Origin: a virus
Direction: 5' to 3' (one strand)
DNA: 22,640 nt
IMG/VR virus record: IMGVR_UViG_3300028569_000180
Coordinates: 1-22,640 of that record
The translations under genes were made by a program, and so were the position numbers. The notes under the pieces were generated by a model. The model saw only the letters and a list, made by a program, of their open reading frames with translations, was not told the DNA's origin and searched no databases. Every line of letters begins with the position of its first letter. Position 1 is the stretch's first letter. Shown piece after piece: positions 1 to 7,725 of the stretch.

Positions 1-21
1 TCCCAACCGAAAGGCTCTGCC

Positions 22-309
22 ATGTCGCACCTGAAGCGTCACTTTGTGCTCGCCCTCGCCTGCCTGTTCCTGCCGCTGGCCTTTGCCGGGGCGGCCCTCG
101 CGGCCGGGCCTGCCGTCTTCGCCTGGTCCACTCCGCTGGTGGGTGTGGATGCCGGTGTGTCGCTCGACATGGACCGGGTGGCCCATGCGCTGGTCATTAG
201 GGACCGGGGCCAGGTGCAGGTGATGAGCTTTGTGGGGCGTGGCGTCGGGCACGATCTCTACGTCAATGGCGGCTACCGGACCGGCGTCCCCGCCGGACAG
301 CCGGGCTAG
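22..309 (+). CDS. Small predicted secreted protein of unknown function
   Basis: A 95-residue protein that I do not recognise. It begins with a classic signal peptide: positively charged residues (K5, R6, H7), a hydrophobic core over about residues 8-27 and an ALA-A type cleavage site near residues 25-28. About 67 residues would remain after cleavage, apparently short beta strands ending in a Gly/Pro-rich tail with no cysteines. AAGG lies about 8 nt before the ATG, which supports this start. It sits upstream of the HNH nuclease and packaging genes in the same direction, so it may end a preceding phage module or be a host-envelope or moron-type gene. The coding assignment is likely but not certain because the ORF is short. 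Confidence 0.55.
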   Translation: MSHLKRHFVLALACLFLPLAFAGAALAAGPAVFAWSTPLVGVDAGVSLDMDRVAHALVIRDRGQVQVMSFVGRGVGHDLYVNGGYRTGVPAGQPG

Positions 310-365
310 GAGCCGTCAGGCCGGACGCTCTGCAGCCGCAACCGGGGCGTCCGGCGGTTCTCTCG

Positions 366-707
366 ATGGGCAGGCTCAAGGCGCTGCCATCACGGTTGAG
401 GCTGCTGGACACGCGGGCGGTCAAGCCGGTCGTGACGGTCAAGCAGGCCGATGCCGAGCTGCTCACGGCGGCGCACCGGGCCTTCCGTCAGGTGGTCTGC
501 GAGCGGGCAGGGTGGCGGTGCGAATGGGTCGAGGACGGGGTGCGGTGCACCAGGTCGCGGGCCCGCGGAGACCGGATGGTCGCCGATCACGTGGTGGAGC
601 GGGCCGATGGCGGGTCAGCCACCGATCCCGACAACGGGCAGTGCCTCTGCGTCAGGCATAATACAGCCAAGGGCACGATGGCGCGGGCCGCACGGCTTGG
701 CGCCTGA
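366..707 (+). CDS. HNH endonuclease (packaging-associated)
   Basis: A 113-residue protein with the HNH/beta-beta-alpha-metal signature in its C-terminal half: zinc-ligand candidates C52 and C61, then D74-H75, a GG turn at 82-83, N90, C93/C95, H98-N99 and K102. In HK97-like phages an HNH protein encoded beside the terminase cooperates with it in cos cleavage and packaging. The position directly before the terminase genes fits that role, which I infer from family and context rather than from sequence alone. The start is uncertain because no strong ribosome-binding site precedes the ATG at 366. The N-terminal ~35 residues are unlike the conserved core, so a later GTG or TTG start is possible. 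The stop overlaps an ATG at 707 that I do not take as the next gene's start. Confidence 0.8.
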   Translation: MGRLKALPSRLRLLDTRAVKPVVTVKQADAELLTAAHRAFRQVVCERAGWRCEWVEDGVRCTRSRARGDRMVADHVVERADGGSATDPDNGQCLCVRHNTAKGTMARAARLGA

Positions 708-711
708 TGAC

Positions 712-780
712 GGGGAGGGAGGGGGGTCTCAATCCCTACCACCCCCCCGGGGCCCCAACCGCATGGGGCTCATTCGGAGG
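712..780. other. Candidate cos / packaging-recognition region
   Basis: Between the HNH gene and the preferred small-terminase start lies a stretch with extreme strand structure: G4, G3 and G6 runs at 712-726, a C7 run at 742-748, and the abutting palindromes CCCCGGGG (745-752) and GGGGCCCC (749-756). A further GCCCC/GGGGC pair surrounds 752-769. In HK97-like phages cos lies immediately upstream of the small terminase gene and beside HNH. The placement and symmetry therefore make this a reasonable cos candidate. This is inference: no cleavage position or overhang can be read from the sequence. It could also simply be a structured leader for the terminase mRNA. Confidence 0.35.
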
Positions 781-790
781 TTTTTTTCTT

Positions 791-1264
791 GTGAGTGAAA
801 ATTTGGACCTGCTCGGCGATCCGATCCCCGATGGGTTCGGGCGGCGCGGGCGACCCCCGCATATCCCCACTCAGGAAAACCGCTTGAAGGTCAGGATGTT
901 GCTGGCCTTCGACTGGAACGAGGAGCGGATCGGCCGGGCGCTGAGGATCTCGGCGCCGACGCTGCGCAAGCATTATTTTCGCGAACTCAAGCTGGCCGAC
1001 GAGGCGCGGGATGCGCTGGAGGCAAGCCTGATCGCGACCACCATCCGCGAGGCCCATGCGGGCAGCGCGTCGATGATGAAGATGGCGATCAAGCTGATCG
1101 ACAAGCACGATGCGAGTCTGGCCGGCTCGACCTTCGGCGAGCGCAGGGTGAGAGAACCCAAGCGTGGCAAGAAGGAGCAGGCGCTGGTCGATGCCAAGAC
1201 GCCGGACGAGTCGACGCCGCTGGGCCAGCTGATGGCGCAGCGCCAGTCGGGGAAACCGAACTAG
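791..1264 (+). CDS. terS: Phage terminase small subunit (probable)
   Basis: 157 residues from a GTG start. The start is chosen because a strong GGAGG (776-780) lies 10 nt upstream. An in-frame ATG at 707 overlaps the HNH stop but would add 28 Gly/Pro-rich residues encoded by the G/C homopolymer tract. Residues ~30-70 form a helix-turn-helix (a pattern of the type WNEERIGRALRIS, then PTLRKHYF), as used by small terminases to recognise packaging sites. The remainder is helical, with a basic/charged tail (about 113-128) that could contact the large subunit. The next gene begins 4 nt after the stop and is the large terminase, which supports the call. A bare HTH regulator is the main alternative. 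Confidence 0.75.
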   Translation: MSENLDLLGDPIPDGFGRRGRPPHIPTQENRLKVRMLLAFDWNEERIGRALRISAPTLRKHYFRELKLADEARDALEASLIATTIREAHAGSASMMKMAIKLIDKHDASLAGSTFGERRVREPKRGKKEQALVDAKTPDESTPLGQLMAQRQSGKPN

Positions 1265-1268
1265 CCCG

Positions 1269-3167
1269 ATGTGGGATCTCAGCTGCCCGGACTGGGAGAC
1301 GCGGATCCGCGAGGGCCGGTCGCTGGTCCCGGACCTGCCGCTGGTCAACGCGGAAGCCGAGATGGCGCTGCGGATCTTCGACGAGCTGCAGCTGCCCGAC
1401 CAGGAAGACCTGCCGTTTCTCCGCGATGCGGCCGGGCAGTGGTTCCGCGATATCGTCCGGGCCGCGTTCGGCTCCTGGAACCCGGAGCTCCGGCTGCGGT
1501 TCATCCGCGACATCCTGGCGATGCTGCCCAAGGGATCGTCGAAGACGACCTATTCGGCCGGCTTCTGCCTGACCTGCCTGATGATGAACCTGCGGCCGCG
1601 CGCCGAGGCGCTGTTCGTGGCACCGTCGCACGCGATCGCCGAGAACGCCTACGACAAGGCGGTCGGCATGATCGACCTGTCGCGGGACCTGAAGAAACGC
1701 TTCCGGCCGCGCGACCACATCAAGACGATCGAGGACCTCTCGAACGGCTCCGAGCTCAAGATCAAGACGTTCGACGTCAACATCCTGACCGGGTCGATCC
1801 TGATCCTGGCGCTGCTCGACGAAATCCACCTGCTGGGCGCGTTCCCGCAGGCGGCCAAGGTGCTGCGGCAGATTCGCGGCGGTCTCGAAAAGACGCCTGA
1901 GGGCGTCCTGCTTATGACGACGACGCAGAGCGACAGTCCCCCCAGCGGCGTCTGGAAGGACGAGCTGATCACCGCGCGGAAGATCCGCGACGGCGACATG
2001 CGGGGCAAGGTCGGGCGGCCGATGCTGCCGGTGCTCTACGAGTTTCCGGACGATATCGCCCGCAACCCGCACAAATGGCAAAACCCGGCCAATTGGCCGA
2101 TGGTGATGCCGAACCTCGGGCGCTCGGTGCAGCTCGATAGCCTGGTGGCCGACTGGGAGACCGAGAAGGCCAAGGGCGTCCATGCCATCGTCATCTGGGC
2201 CAGCCAGCATCTCAATATCGAGATCGGCGTGGGGCAGAAGACGGACGCGTGGAAGGGCGCCAAATTCTGGGAGGCGGCGGAAGACCCGACGCTGACCTAT
2301 GCGACGCTGCTTGAGCGCAGCGATGCGGTGGTGATCGGCGCCGATGGCGGTGGCCTCGACGACCTCTTCGGCGCCGCCGCGGTGGGCCGCGAGAAACTGA
2401 CCAAGACCTGGCTTGGCTTCGGCACCGCCTGGGCGCACGAGACAGTGCTCGAGGAGCGCAAGTCGATCGCCAGCCGGCTGCAGGACTTCGACAAGGACGG
2501 CGAACTCTTCATCATCGACGAAGAGTTCGTGGACATCTACGCCGAGGTCGAGGACCTGCTGGTCAGCGAAGCCGAGATCGACGAGCTGCTGCTGCCCAAG
2601 GATGTGGCAGGCATCGTGATCATGGTGGCGAAGGCGAAACGCGCCGGCAAGCTGGCCGCGGTCGCGCTCGACATGGAAGGCCCCTATTCGGAACTGATGG
2701 ACGCGCTGTCGTTCATCGGCGTCACGGCCGAGGCCGGTCTCGTGGTCGGCGTGGGGCAGGGTATCCGGCTGATGCACGCGCTCAAGGGCAGCGAGCGCAA
2801 GCTGGCCAACAAGACGATGAAGGTCGCGAAGTCGGGGCTGATGCGCTGGTGCGTGGCGAACGTGAAGATCGAGGCCACGGCGACGGCGATCCGCGCCACC
2901 AAGCAGAACGCCGGCGACGCCAAGATCGACCCGGTGATGGCGCTGCTCGATGCGATTTCTGTGATGCAGACAAACCCTGTCGTTGGACGGTCGGTCTACG
3001 ACCAACTCGGCGACGGTGACGAGGACGAGGCTGACGATGATCAGCCGATGGAGGAGGTCGATATGTCGGTATTGAGAGACCCCAGCCATCCGGACTGGGC
3101 CAAGGCCGTGGCGCTGTTCAATGCGGCGCTCGATGCCCGCGGCGGCCGGGACGAAGACTATGCTTGA
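1269..3167 (+). CDS. terL: Phage terminase large subunit
   Basis: 632 residues, of the Terminase_1/HK97-like type. It is the ATP-driven DNA-translocating motor and headful/cos nuclease that docks on the portal. Visible parts: a P-loop in the form PKGSSKTT (87-94), in which Ser replaces the usual Gly before the Lys; a Walker B hydrophobic strand ending LLDEIH (182-187); a coupling motif LLMTTTQ (214-220); and then the RNase H-like nuclease half with the strand VVIGADG (354-360) and nearby acidic D364/D365. A C-terminal segment of the type KIDPVMALLDA carries the last conserved acidic residues of this family. Length is slightly above the common 550-600. The start is the first ATG after the small-subunit stop. 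The 3' end overlaps the portal gene. Confidence 0.93.
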   Translation: MWDLSCPDWETRIREGRSLVPDLPLVNAEAEMALRIFDELQLPDQEDLPFLRDAAGQWFRDIVRAAFGSWNPELRLRFIRDILAMLPKGSSKTTYSAGFCLTCLMMNLRPRAEALFVAPSHAIAENAYDKAVGMIDLSRDLKKRFRPRDHIKTIEDLSNGSELKIKTFDVNILTGSILILALLDEIHLLGAFPQAAKVLRQIRGGLEKTPEGVLLMTTTQSDSPPSGVWKDELITARKIRDGDMRGKVGRPMLPVLYEFPDDIARNPHKWQNPANWPMVMPNLGRSVQLDSLVADWETEKAKGVHAIVIWASQHLNIEIGVGQKTDAWKGAKFWEAAEDPTLTYATLLERSDAVVIGADGGGLDDLFGAAAVGREKLTKTWLGFGTAWAHETVLEERKSIASRLQDFDKDGELFIIDEEFVDIYAEVEDLLVSEAEIDELLLPKDVAGIVIMVAKAKRAGKLAAVALDMEGPYSELMDALSFIGVTAEAGLVVGVGQGIRLMHALKGSERKLANKTMKVAKSGLMRWCVANVKIEATATAIRATKQNAGDAKIDPVMALLDAISVMQTNPVVGRSVYDQLGDGDEDEADDDQPMEEVDMSVLRDPSHPDWAKAVALFNAALDARGGRDEDYA

Positions 3168-4491
3168 GGCAGCGCGCTGGGGCGTGGCCGACACGCTGCG
3201 GGCGATGGCCGCGCGGCTGACGACCGAACGCCGTGGCGAGACTGCGCCACGCGTCAGCACCAGCAGCCGGACCATGGCCGGCGTCGCGGTGACGCCCGAC
3301 ACGGCGGTGACGATCGCGGCGGTGTGGGCGTGCCTGCGCTATCTGTCGCAGACGGTGGGTGTGCTGCCTTGGCATGCGATGAAGAGCGGCGCCAAGGGCG
3401 CTCAAATCCAAGACCGAAACACAGTCGACTGGCTGCTCAGCAAGCGCCCGAATCCGGAGTGGAGTTCGTTCCAGTTCCGGGAGACGCTCACCCACTGGGC
3501 GCTGCGCTGGGGCAATGGCTATGCCGAGATCGAGCGCGACCAGGCCGGACGGCCGTTCGCGCTGTGGCCGCTGCACCCGGAGCGCTGCGCGCTGTGCCGG
3601 GATCCCGAAACCGGCGAGCTCTATGGCGATATCGACGGCGGCAAGGTCGAGATTCCGTATCGCGACCTGTTCCATATCCGCGGCTTCGGTGAGGGCGTGG
3701 TCGGCGTCAACGTCATCAACTATGCCAGCCAGTCGCTCGGTTGGGCGAAGGCTGCTCAGCTCTTTGGTGCGCAGTTCTTCGGCAATGGTGCGAACCCCTC
3801 CGGGGTCGTCATCAACAAGAAGGGGCTATCGCCGGCCGGGCTCAAGCGCCAGAAGGCGGAGTTCGACGAGCTCTACAAGGGCATCGGCAAGGCCCACACG
3901 ACCGTCCATGTCGACAATGACGCGGACTACAAGCGCATCGGCCTCAATGCCGAGGAAACCCAGCTCCTCGAACTGCACCAGTACCTGGTGGAGGAAGTCT
4001 GCCGCTGGTTTGGCGTGCCGCCGCACAAGGTGATGCACCTCCTCCGCGCGACGTTCTCGAACATCGAGCACCAGGCGATCGAAGTCGTCATCGACAGCGT
4101 GTCGCCCTGGGTGAAGCGGTTCGAGGACGAGGCCGACTACAAGCTGTTCGGCGTCAACAACCGGCAGAAGCTCTACACCAAGATGAACATGCGGGCCCTG
4201 ATGCGCGGCGATTCCAAGACCCGGGGCGAATACTACAAGCTGATGCGCGAGGTCGGCGCCTACAGCGCCAATCGCATCCTCGAGCTCGAGGACGAGAACA
4301 CGATCGGCAACGCCGGCGACAAGCACACCATGCAGCAGTCGTACACGACGCTGGAAAAGATCGGCACCGAGGCGCCGAAGCCGGCAGTACCGCCGGCCCC
4401 GCCGGCCGCTGACCCGGCCGACGACCTGCCCGACGATGCCGATGCACACGCCATGGTCGACCAGCTGGTCGCCATGCTGGAGGCGGCGTGA
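3160..4491 (+). CDS. HK97-family portal protein
   Basis: 443 residues. It forms the dodecameric ring at the capsid vertex through which DNA passes. The family signature near residues 41-75 is clear: VTPDTAVTIAAVWACLRYL followed by a TVGVLPWH segment. A central WALRWGNGYAEIERD stretch, a FGVPPHKV motif and the long C-terminal helix region (about 300-390) follow, then a Pro/Ala-rich acidic tail (about 405-443). The start at 3160 overlaps the terminase stop in an ATG..TGA arrangement. An upstream in-frame ATG at 3121 would add 13 residues encoded inside the terminase gene and looks less likely. Its stop shares one base with the next start, suggesting translational coupling. Confidence 0.92.
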   Translation: MLEAARWGVADTLRAMAARLTTERRGETAPRVSTSSRTMAGVAVTPDTAVTIAAVWACLRYLSQTVGVLPWHAMKSGAKGAQIQDRNTVDWLLSKRPNPEWSSFQFRETLTHWALRWGNGYAEIERDQAGRPFALWPLHPERCALCRDPETGELYGDIDGGKVEIPYRDLFHIRGFGEGVVGVNVINYASQSLGWAKAAQLFGAQFFGNGANPSGVVINKKGLSPAGLKRQKAEFDELYKGIGKAHTTVHVDNDADYKRIGLNAEETQLLELHQYLVEEVCRWFGVPPHKVMHLLRATFSNIEHQAIEVVIDSVSPWVKRFEDEADYKLFGVNNRQKLYTKMNMRALMRGDSKTRGEYYKLMREVGAYSANRILELEDENTIGNAGDKHTMQQSYTTLEKIGTEAPKPAVPPAPPAADPADDLPDDADAHAMVDQLVAMLEAA

Positions 4492-5414
4492 TGGCGCGGA
4501 GCAACCCGGTGGTGCTCGCCAAGGCGACGGGCGGCAGCCCGAAGCAGCCGACGGCCTTCGCGCGCCTCGTCGCCGTGGTCTCCGGCGCGATCGGGCGCAT
4601 CAAGGATCTGGAGGCGGCGGTTCGCAATGCGCCGGTGCCCAGAGATGGCATGGGCGTCGCAAGAGGTCTCGTCGATGGCGCCGGCAACCTGGTGCTCGTG
4701 CGCACTGATGGCGAGCTGATCAACTGCGGTCCCATCGATCTCTCGGCGATGCAGGCGATGATCGATGCCGCCGTCGCGAAGCGGCCTCCAGCAGAGCCGG
4801 GGACGAGTGTGACGCTCGACGAGGTGAGGCCGCTGATCGCCCAGGGCATTGCCGCCGCGGTTGCCGACCTGCCGCCGCCGGAGCCGGGCAAGCCAGGCAC
4901 CAGCGTGACGGTGGAGGATGTGACCCCCCTGTTGTCGCAGATGGTCGATGCTGCGGTGGGCAAGATTCCCCCGGCCAGGGATGGTGTCGGCATTGCCGAC
5001 GTGGTGATCACCGCTGAAGGACGCTGGGCAGTGAGCCTTGCAGATGGCCGGCGGCTTGATGCCGGGCCGGTACCGGTACCGCAGCCAGGTGCGCCCGGGC
5101 GCTCGCTCGATGGCGGGTTGGTCGATGCGGACGGCAACCTGGTGCTGGCGTTCAGCGACGGCTCCACCGTTTCGGTTGGCCGCGTGACGGCCGAGCCGGG
5201 CGTCAGCATTGCTGGCGGGATGCTCGACGAAAACGGCGTGCTGACGCTGACGCTGACCGACACCAGCACGGTGACCGTGCGCGGCTCCCTGGCGGTGCCC
5301 AAGGCCGTGGTCGGGTCGCCGACCGCCGAGGGGGTACCGGAAGCCCTGGCAGGCTTTGCGCTCCGAACCATCGACCTCAATGGCGAGACCGTCACGGTCC
5401 TCTGCCGAAGCTAG
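4491..5414 (+). CDS. Repeat-rich phage protein between portal and protease, function unknown
   Basis: 307 residues. The ATG at 4491 shares a base with the portal stop; a GTG one codon earlier is an alternative start. Two repeat classes are visible. Class A (residues ~104-133 and ~137-165, period 33) reads GTSVT-x-DEV-x-PLI, then AAAV and a Pro-rich turn, resembling short helices joined by collagen-like PG linkers. Class B (about 55-80, 165-192, 203-230, 237-265) reads G-x(5)-LVD-x-DGNLVL-x-SDG-x-V, a beta-hairpin-like unit common in phage tail and appendage proteins. Its location within the head module is odd for an appendage protein. It could be a capsid-decorating fibre or a head-vertex spike. 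No enzymatic motif is seen and no function is claimed. Confidence 0.8.
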   Translation: MARSNPVVLAKATGGSPKQPTAFARLVAVVSGAIGRIKDLEAAVRNAPVPRDGMGVARGLVDGAGNLVLVRTDGELINCGPIDLSAMQAMIDAAVAKRPPAEPGTSVTLDEVRPLIAQGIAAAVADLPPPEPGKPGTSVTVEDVTPLLSQMVDAAVGKIPPARDGVGIADVVITAEGRWAVSLADGRRLDAGPVPVPQPGAPGRSLDGGLVDADGNLVLAFSDGSTVSVGRVTAEPGVSIAGGMLDENGVLTLTLTDTSTVTVRGSLAVPKAVVGSPTAEGVPEALAGFALRTIDLNGETVTVLCRS

Positions 5415-5424
5415 GAAGTCCGAC

Positions 5425-6111
5425 ATGGCCCCGATCAACAACCGCGCTGGTGCGAAAACGCCGGCGGGCTACCGCATGCTCAACCGCGGCAACGACCACG
5501 CCGAGATCTACCTCTACGGCATCATCGGCCAGGACTGGTATGGCGATGGCGTCACCGCCAAGCAGTTCGCCGACGATCTCAAGGGCCTGGGCAAGGTCAA
5601 GGCCATCGACTGCCGCATCAATTCGGAAGGCGGCGACGTGTTCGCGGGCAAGGCGATGTACACGCTGCTCGCCGAGCACGAGGCGACGGTGAAGGTGCAT
5701 ATCGACGGCCTCGCGGCCTCGGCCGCCAGCTTCATCGCCATGGCCGGCGACGAAATCCGCATCGCCGAGGGCGCGTTCGTGATGATCCACAACGCCTGGA
5801 CGTTCGCGGCCGGTGGCGCCGACGACATGCGCCGCACGGCGACGCTGCTTGACACCGTCAACGAGACCATCCGCGAAGTCTATGTGGCGCGGACCAAGAA
5901 CACCGCCAAGGCGGTCAAGGACTGGATGGACGATGAGACCTGGTTCGCCGGCAAGGAAGCCGTGAGCGCAGGCTTTGCCGACAAGCTGGTCGAGAACCTC
6001 AAGGTCGCCGCCTGTCTCTCGCATGGCGACCGTTTCAAGAACCTGCCGTCGGCGTTGAAGCCACGGCGACTGGCCGCGCTGACGCGGCTCGAGGCGCTGC
6101 GGCGCCGCTGA
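5425..6111 (+). CDS. ClpP-like head maturation protease
   Basis: 228 residues from ATG 5425, preceded by AGGAAG (5413-5418) at a 6-nt spacing. An in-frame upstream ATG lies inside the preceding gene and is rejected. The ClpP/crotonase fold is evident: strand and turn of the type INSEGGDVFAGKAMY (65-79); the nucleophile region GLAASAAS with S99 as the likely catalytic serine; then MIHNAW with H122; and AGFADKLVE with D186. This triad order (S-H-D) is that of phage S14/S49-type prohead proteases, which remove the capsid scaffold domain before DNA packaging. The basic C-terminal tail (about 207-228, many R/K/L) may target it into the prohead. It lies directly before the capsid gene. Confidence 0.92.
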   Translation: MAPINNRAGAKTPAGYRMLNRGNDHAEIYLYGIIGQDWYGDGVTAKQFADDLKGLGKVKAIDCRINSEGGDVFAGKAMYTLLAEHEATVKVHIDGLAASAASFIAMAGDEIRIAEGAFVMIHNAWTFAAGGADDMRRTATLLDTVNETIREVYVARTKNTAKAVKDWMDDETWFAGKEAVSAGFADKLVENLKVAACLSHGDRFKNLPSALKPRRLAALTRLEALRRR

Positions 6112-6182
6112 AGCTTTCCGGCGCAAGCCGGGTAGAGCCCCGAACCCCGCGCCCTGGGCCCGCGCAACCTGGAGCAATCCCA

Positions 6183-7631
6183 ATGAAACTGCAGTCCACT
6201 GCGCGGGCCCTCAGTGGCCTGTCGATCCTTGCAGCCGCATCGCTGGCTTCGACCGCGGCGCTCGAGCACGAGTTCCCGATCCTGATGGGACCCTCGGTTG
6301 CCGACCGGCTGGAAGCCGCCGAGGCCGAATTCTCAGATCTCGAGGCGGAATCGACCGCCATCATCGACTCGGTCGAAGAGGGCGATGACCTGTCCGACGA
6401 ACAGGTCGCCGAGATCACTGAGATCGGCAACAAGATGGAAAAGGTCAAGGCGCGCATCGCCGCGCTCAAGCCGCTGGTGGCGCAGGGGCAGGGTCGGCGC
6501 GCTCCGCCCGAGCCGAAGAACGAAAACCGGCAGGACCCGAACAATCGCCGCGTCCCGGCCGAGCCGCGCAACCAGCCCGGCACGGGCGGCTTCAAGAACT
6601 TCGGCGAGTTCGCGCAGTGCGTCAAAGCCTCGGCCCTCAAGGACGACGGGGCCACACAGCGGCTGCTGAACGCCACCAGCACCTATAGCAGCGAGGCCAT
6701 CGGCGCTGATGGTGGGTTTGCCATCCCGCCGGACTTCAAGGCGCGTATTGTAGACAAGGTTCTGGGCGAGGAAGAGCTGATCAGCCGCTGCGACAAGATG
6801 GAGACGGGTTCGAATTCCGTTTCCATTCCCAAGGACGAAACCACTCCGTGGCAGACGACCGGCGGGGTGCAGGCCTACTGGGAAAGCGAAGGGTCTGCGA
6901 TGACAGCGTCGAAGGTGGCGCTCGAACCCATGAATGCGCGCCTTCACAAGCTGACGGCTTTGGTGCCGGTTACCGAAGAGCTGCTCGATGATGCCCCTCT
7001 TCTGGCGGGGCACTTGATGAAGAAGGCGCCGGAGAAGATCAACTACAAGGTCTCGAACGCGATCTTTGACGGCACAGGTGTCGGCCAGCCGCTCGGCATT
7101 CTCCGTTCACCGGCGTTAGTGGTCGTCGGCAAGGAGGGCTCGCAAGCTGCTGACACTCTCTTGTCGATGAATGTTTTCAAGATGTGGTCGCGGATGTACG
7201 CACCGTGCCGCAAGAACGCCATCTGGATGATCAACCAGGATCTCGAACCGCAGCTCTTGGGAATGACGATTCCGGTCAAGAACGTCGCCGGCACTGAAAA
7301 TGTTGGTGGAGGACCGGCCTACATTCCCCCCGGTGGCATCAACGCTTCGCCGTTTGGGTTGCTGCTCGGCAAGCCGGTCATTCCTCACGAGGTGTGCAAG
7401 ACTGCCGGCGACGTCGGCGACATCGTCTTTGCCGACTTCTCCAAGTACATGGCGGCCACCAAGGCCGGCGGCATCCGCACCGACGTATCGATCCACCTCT
7501 ATTTCGACCAGGACGTGACGGCCTTCAAGTTCGTGTTCCGCGTCGCTGGCGAGCCGTGGTGGAGCAGCCCGATCGCCCGGGCCAACGGCTCGAACACTCT
7601 CTCCGCCTTCGTGGCGCTCGAAGCCCGCTAA
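6183..7631 (+). CDS. HK97-fold major capsid protein with N-terminal scaffold (delta) domain
   Basis: 482 residues; GGAG at 6171-6174 lies 8 nt before the ATG. Layout: residues 1-34 are a hydrophobic, signal-like stretch; ~37-100 is a charged heptad-like coiled coil (the delta/scaffold domain removed by the protease); ~103-135 is a Pro/Arg/Asn-rich linker with probable cleavage sites; ~168 onward is the HK97 fold. The fold begins at a motif of the type SSEAIGADGGFAIPPDF and continues through VPVTEELLDD and IFDGTGVGQPLGIL to the C terminus. This fits self-scaffolding HK97-type capsids, where the upstream ClpP-like enzyme matures the prohead. The N-terminal hydrophobic segment before the delta domain is unusual. 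A strong hairpin follows the stop. Confidence 0.93.
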   Translation: MKLQSTARALSGLSILAAASLASTAALEHEFPILMGPSVADRLEAAEAEFSDLEAESTAIIDSVEEGDDLSDEQVAEITEIGNKMEKVKARIAALKPLVAQGQGRRAPPEPKNENRQDPNNRRVPAEPRNQPGTGGFKNFGEFAQCVKASALKDDGATQRLLNATSTYSSEAIGADGGFAIPPDFKARIVDKVLGEEELISRCDKMETGSNSVSIPKDETTPWQTTGGVQAYWESEGSAMTASKVALEPMNARLHKLTALVPVTEELLDDAPLLAGHLMKKAPEKINYKVSNAIFDGTGVGQPLGILRSPALVVVGKEGSQAADTLLSMNVFKMWSRMYAPCRKNAIWMINQDLEPQLLGMTIPVKNVAGTENVGGGPAYIPPGGINASPFGLLLGKPVIPHEVCKTAGDVGDIVFADFSKYMAATKAGGIRTDVSIHLYFDQDVTAFKFVFRVAGEPWWSSPIARANGSNTLSAFVALEAR

Positions 7632-7651
7632 ACCTCCCTCCAGCAGATCAG

Positions 7652-7675
7652 CGACGCGCCCTTGTGGGCGCGTCG
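7652..7675 (+). terminator. Perfect 10-bp hairpin after the capsid gene
   Basis: CGACGCGCCC (7652-7661) and GGGCGCGTCG (7666-7675) are exact reverse complements around a TTGT loop, 20 nt beyond the capsid stop. No T-run follows, so it is not a textbook intrinsic terminator. It may attenuate transcription or protect the 3' end of the capsid mRNA. The next gene has its own good ribosome-binding site. Confidence 0.55.
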
Positions 7676-7725
7676 TGTCGTGCCTAACCGCCATTCCCCC
7701 GCGAATCCCAGCCAGGAGCTGAAAC

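Noticed and set aside
707-790. ATG at 707 as the small terminase start
   Set aside because: The added residues are encoded by the G/C homopolymer tract. GTG 791 has GGAGG at a suitable distance. Kept only as an alternative.
1089-3302. 737-residue open frame on the minus strand across the terminase and portal
   Set aside because: It mirrors the terminase gene in a GC-rich background, is rich in Arg/His/Leu as expected of shadow frames, and has no domain. The plus-strand terminase motifs are unambiguous.
6118-6131. Small CCGGC-GCAA-GCCGG hairpin before the capsid gene
   Set aside because: Only 5 bp in a GC-rich spacer; such stems are expected by chance and no T-run or regulatory motif accompanies it.
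3160-7631. Gene transfer agent instead of phage
   Set aside because: Portal-protease-capsid order is shared with Rhodobacter-type GTAs. However, the HNH gene, full terminase pair, repeat fibres and tail genes here do not match the GTA distal tail genes.
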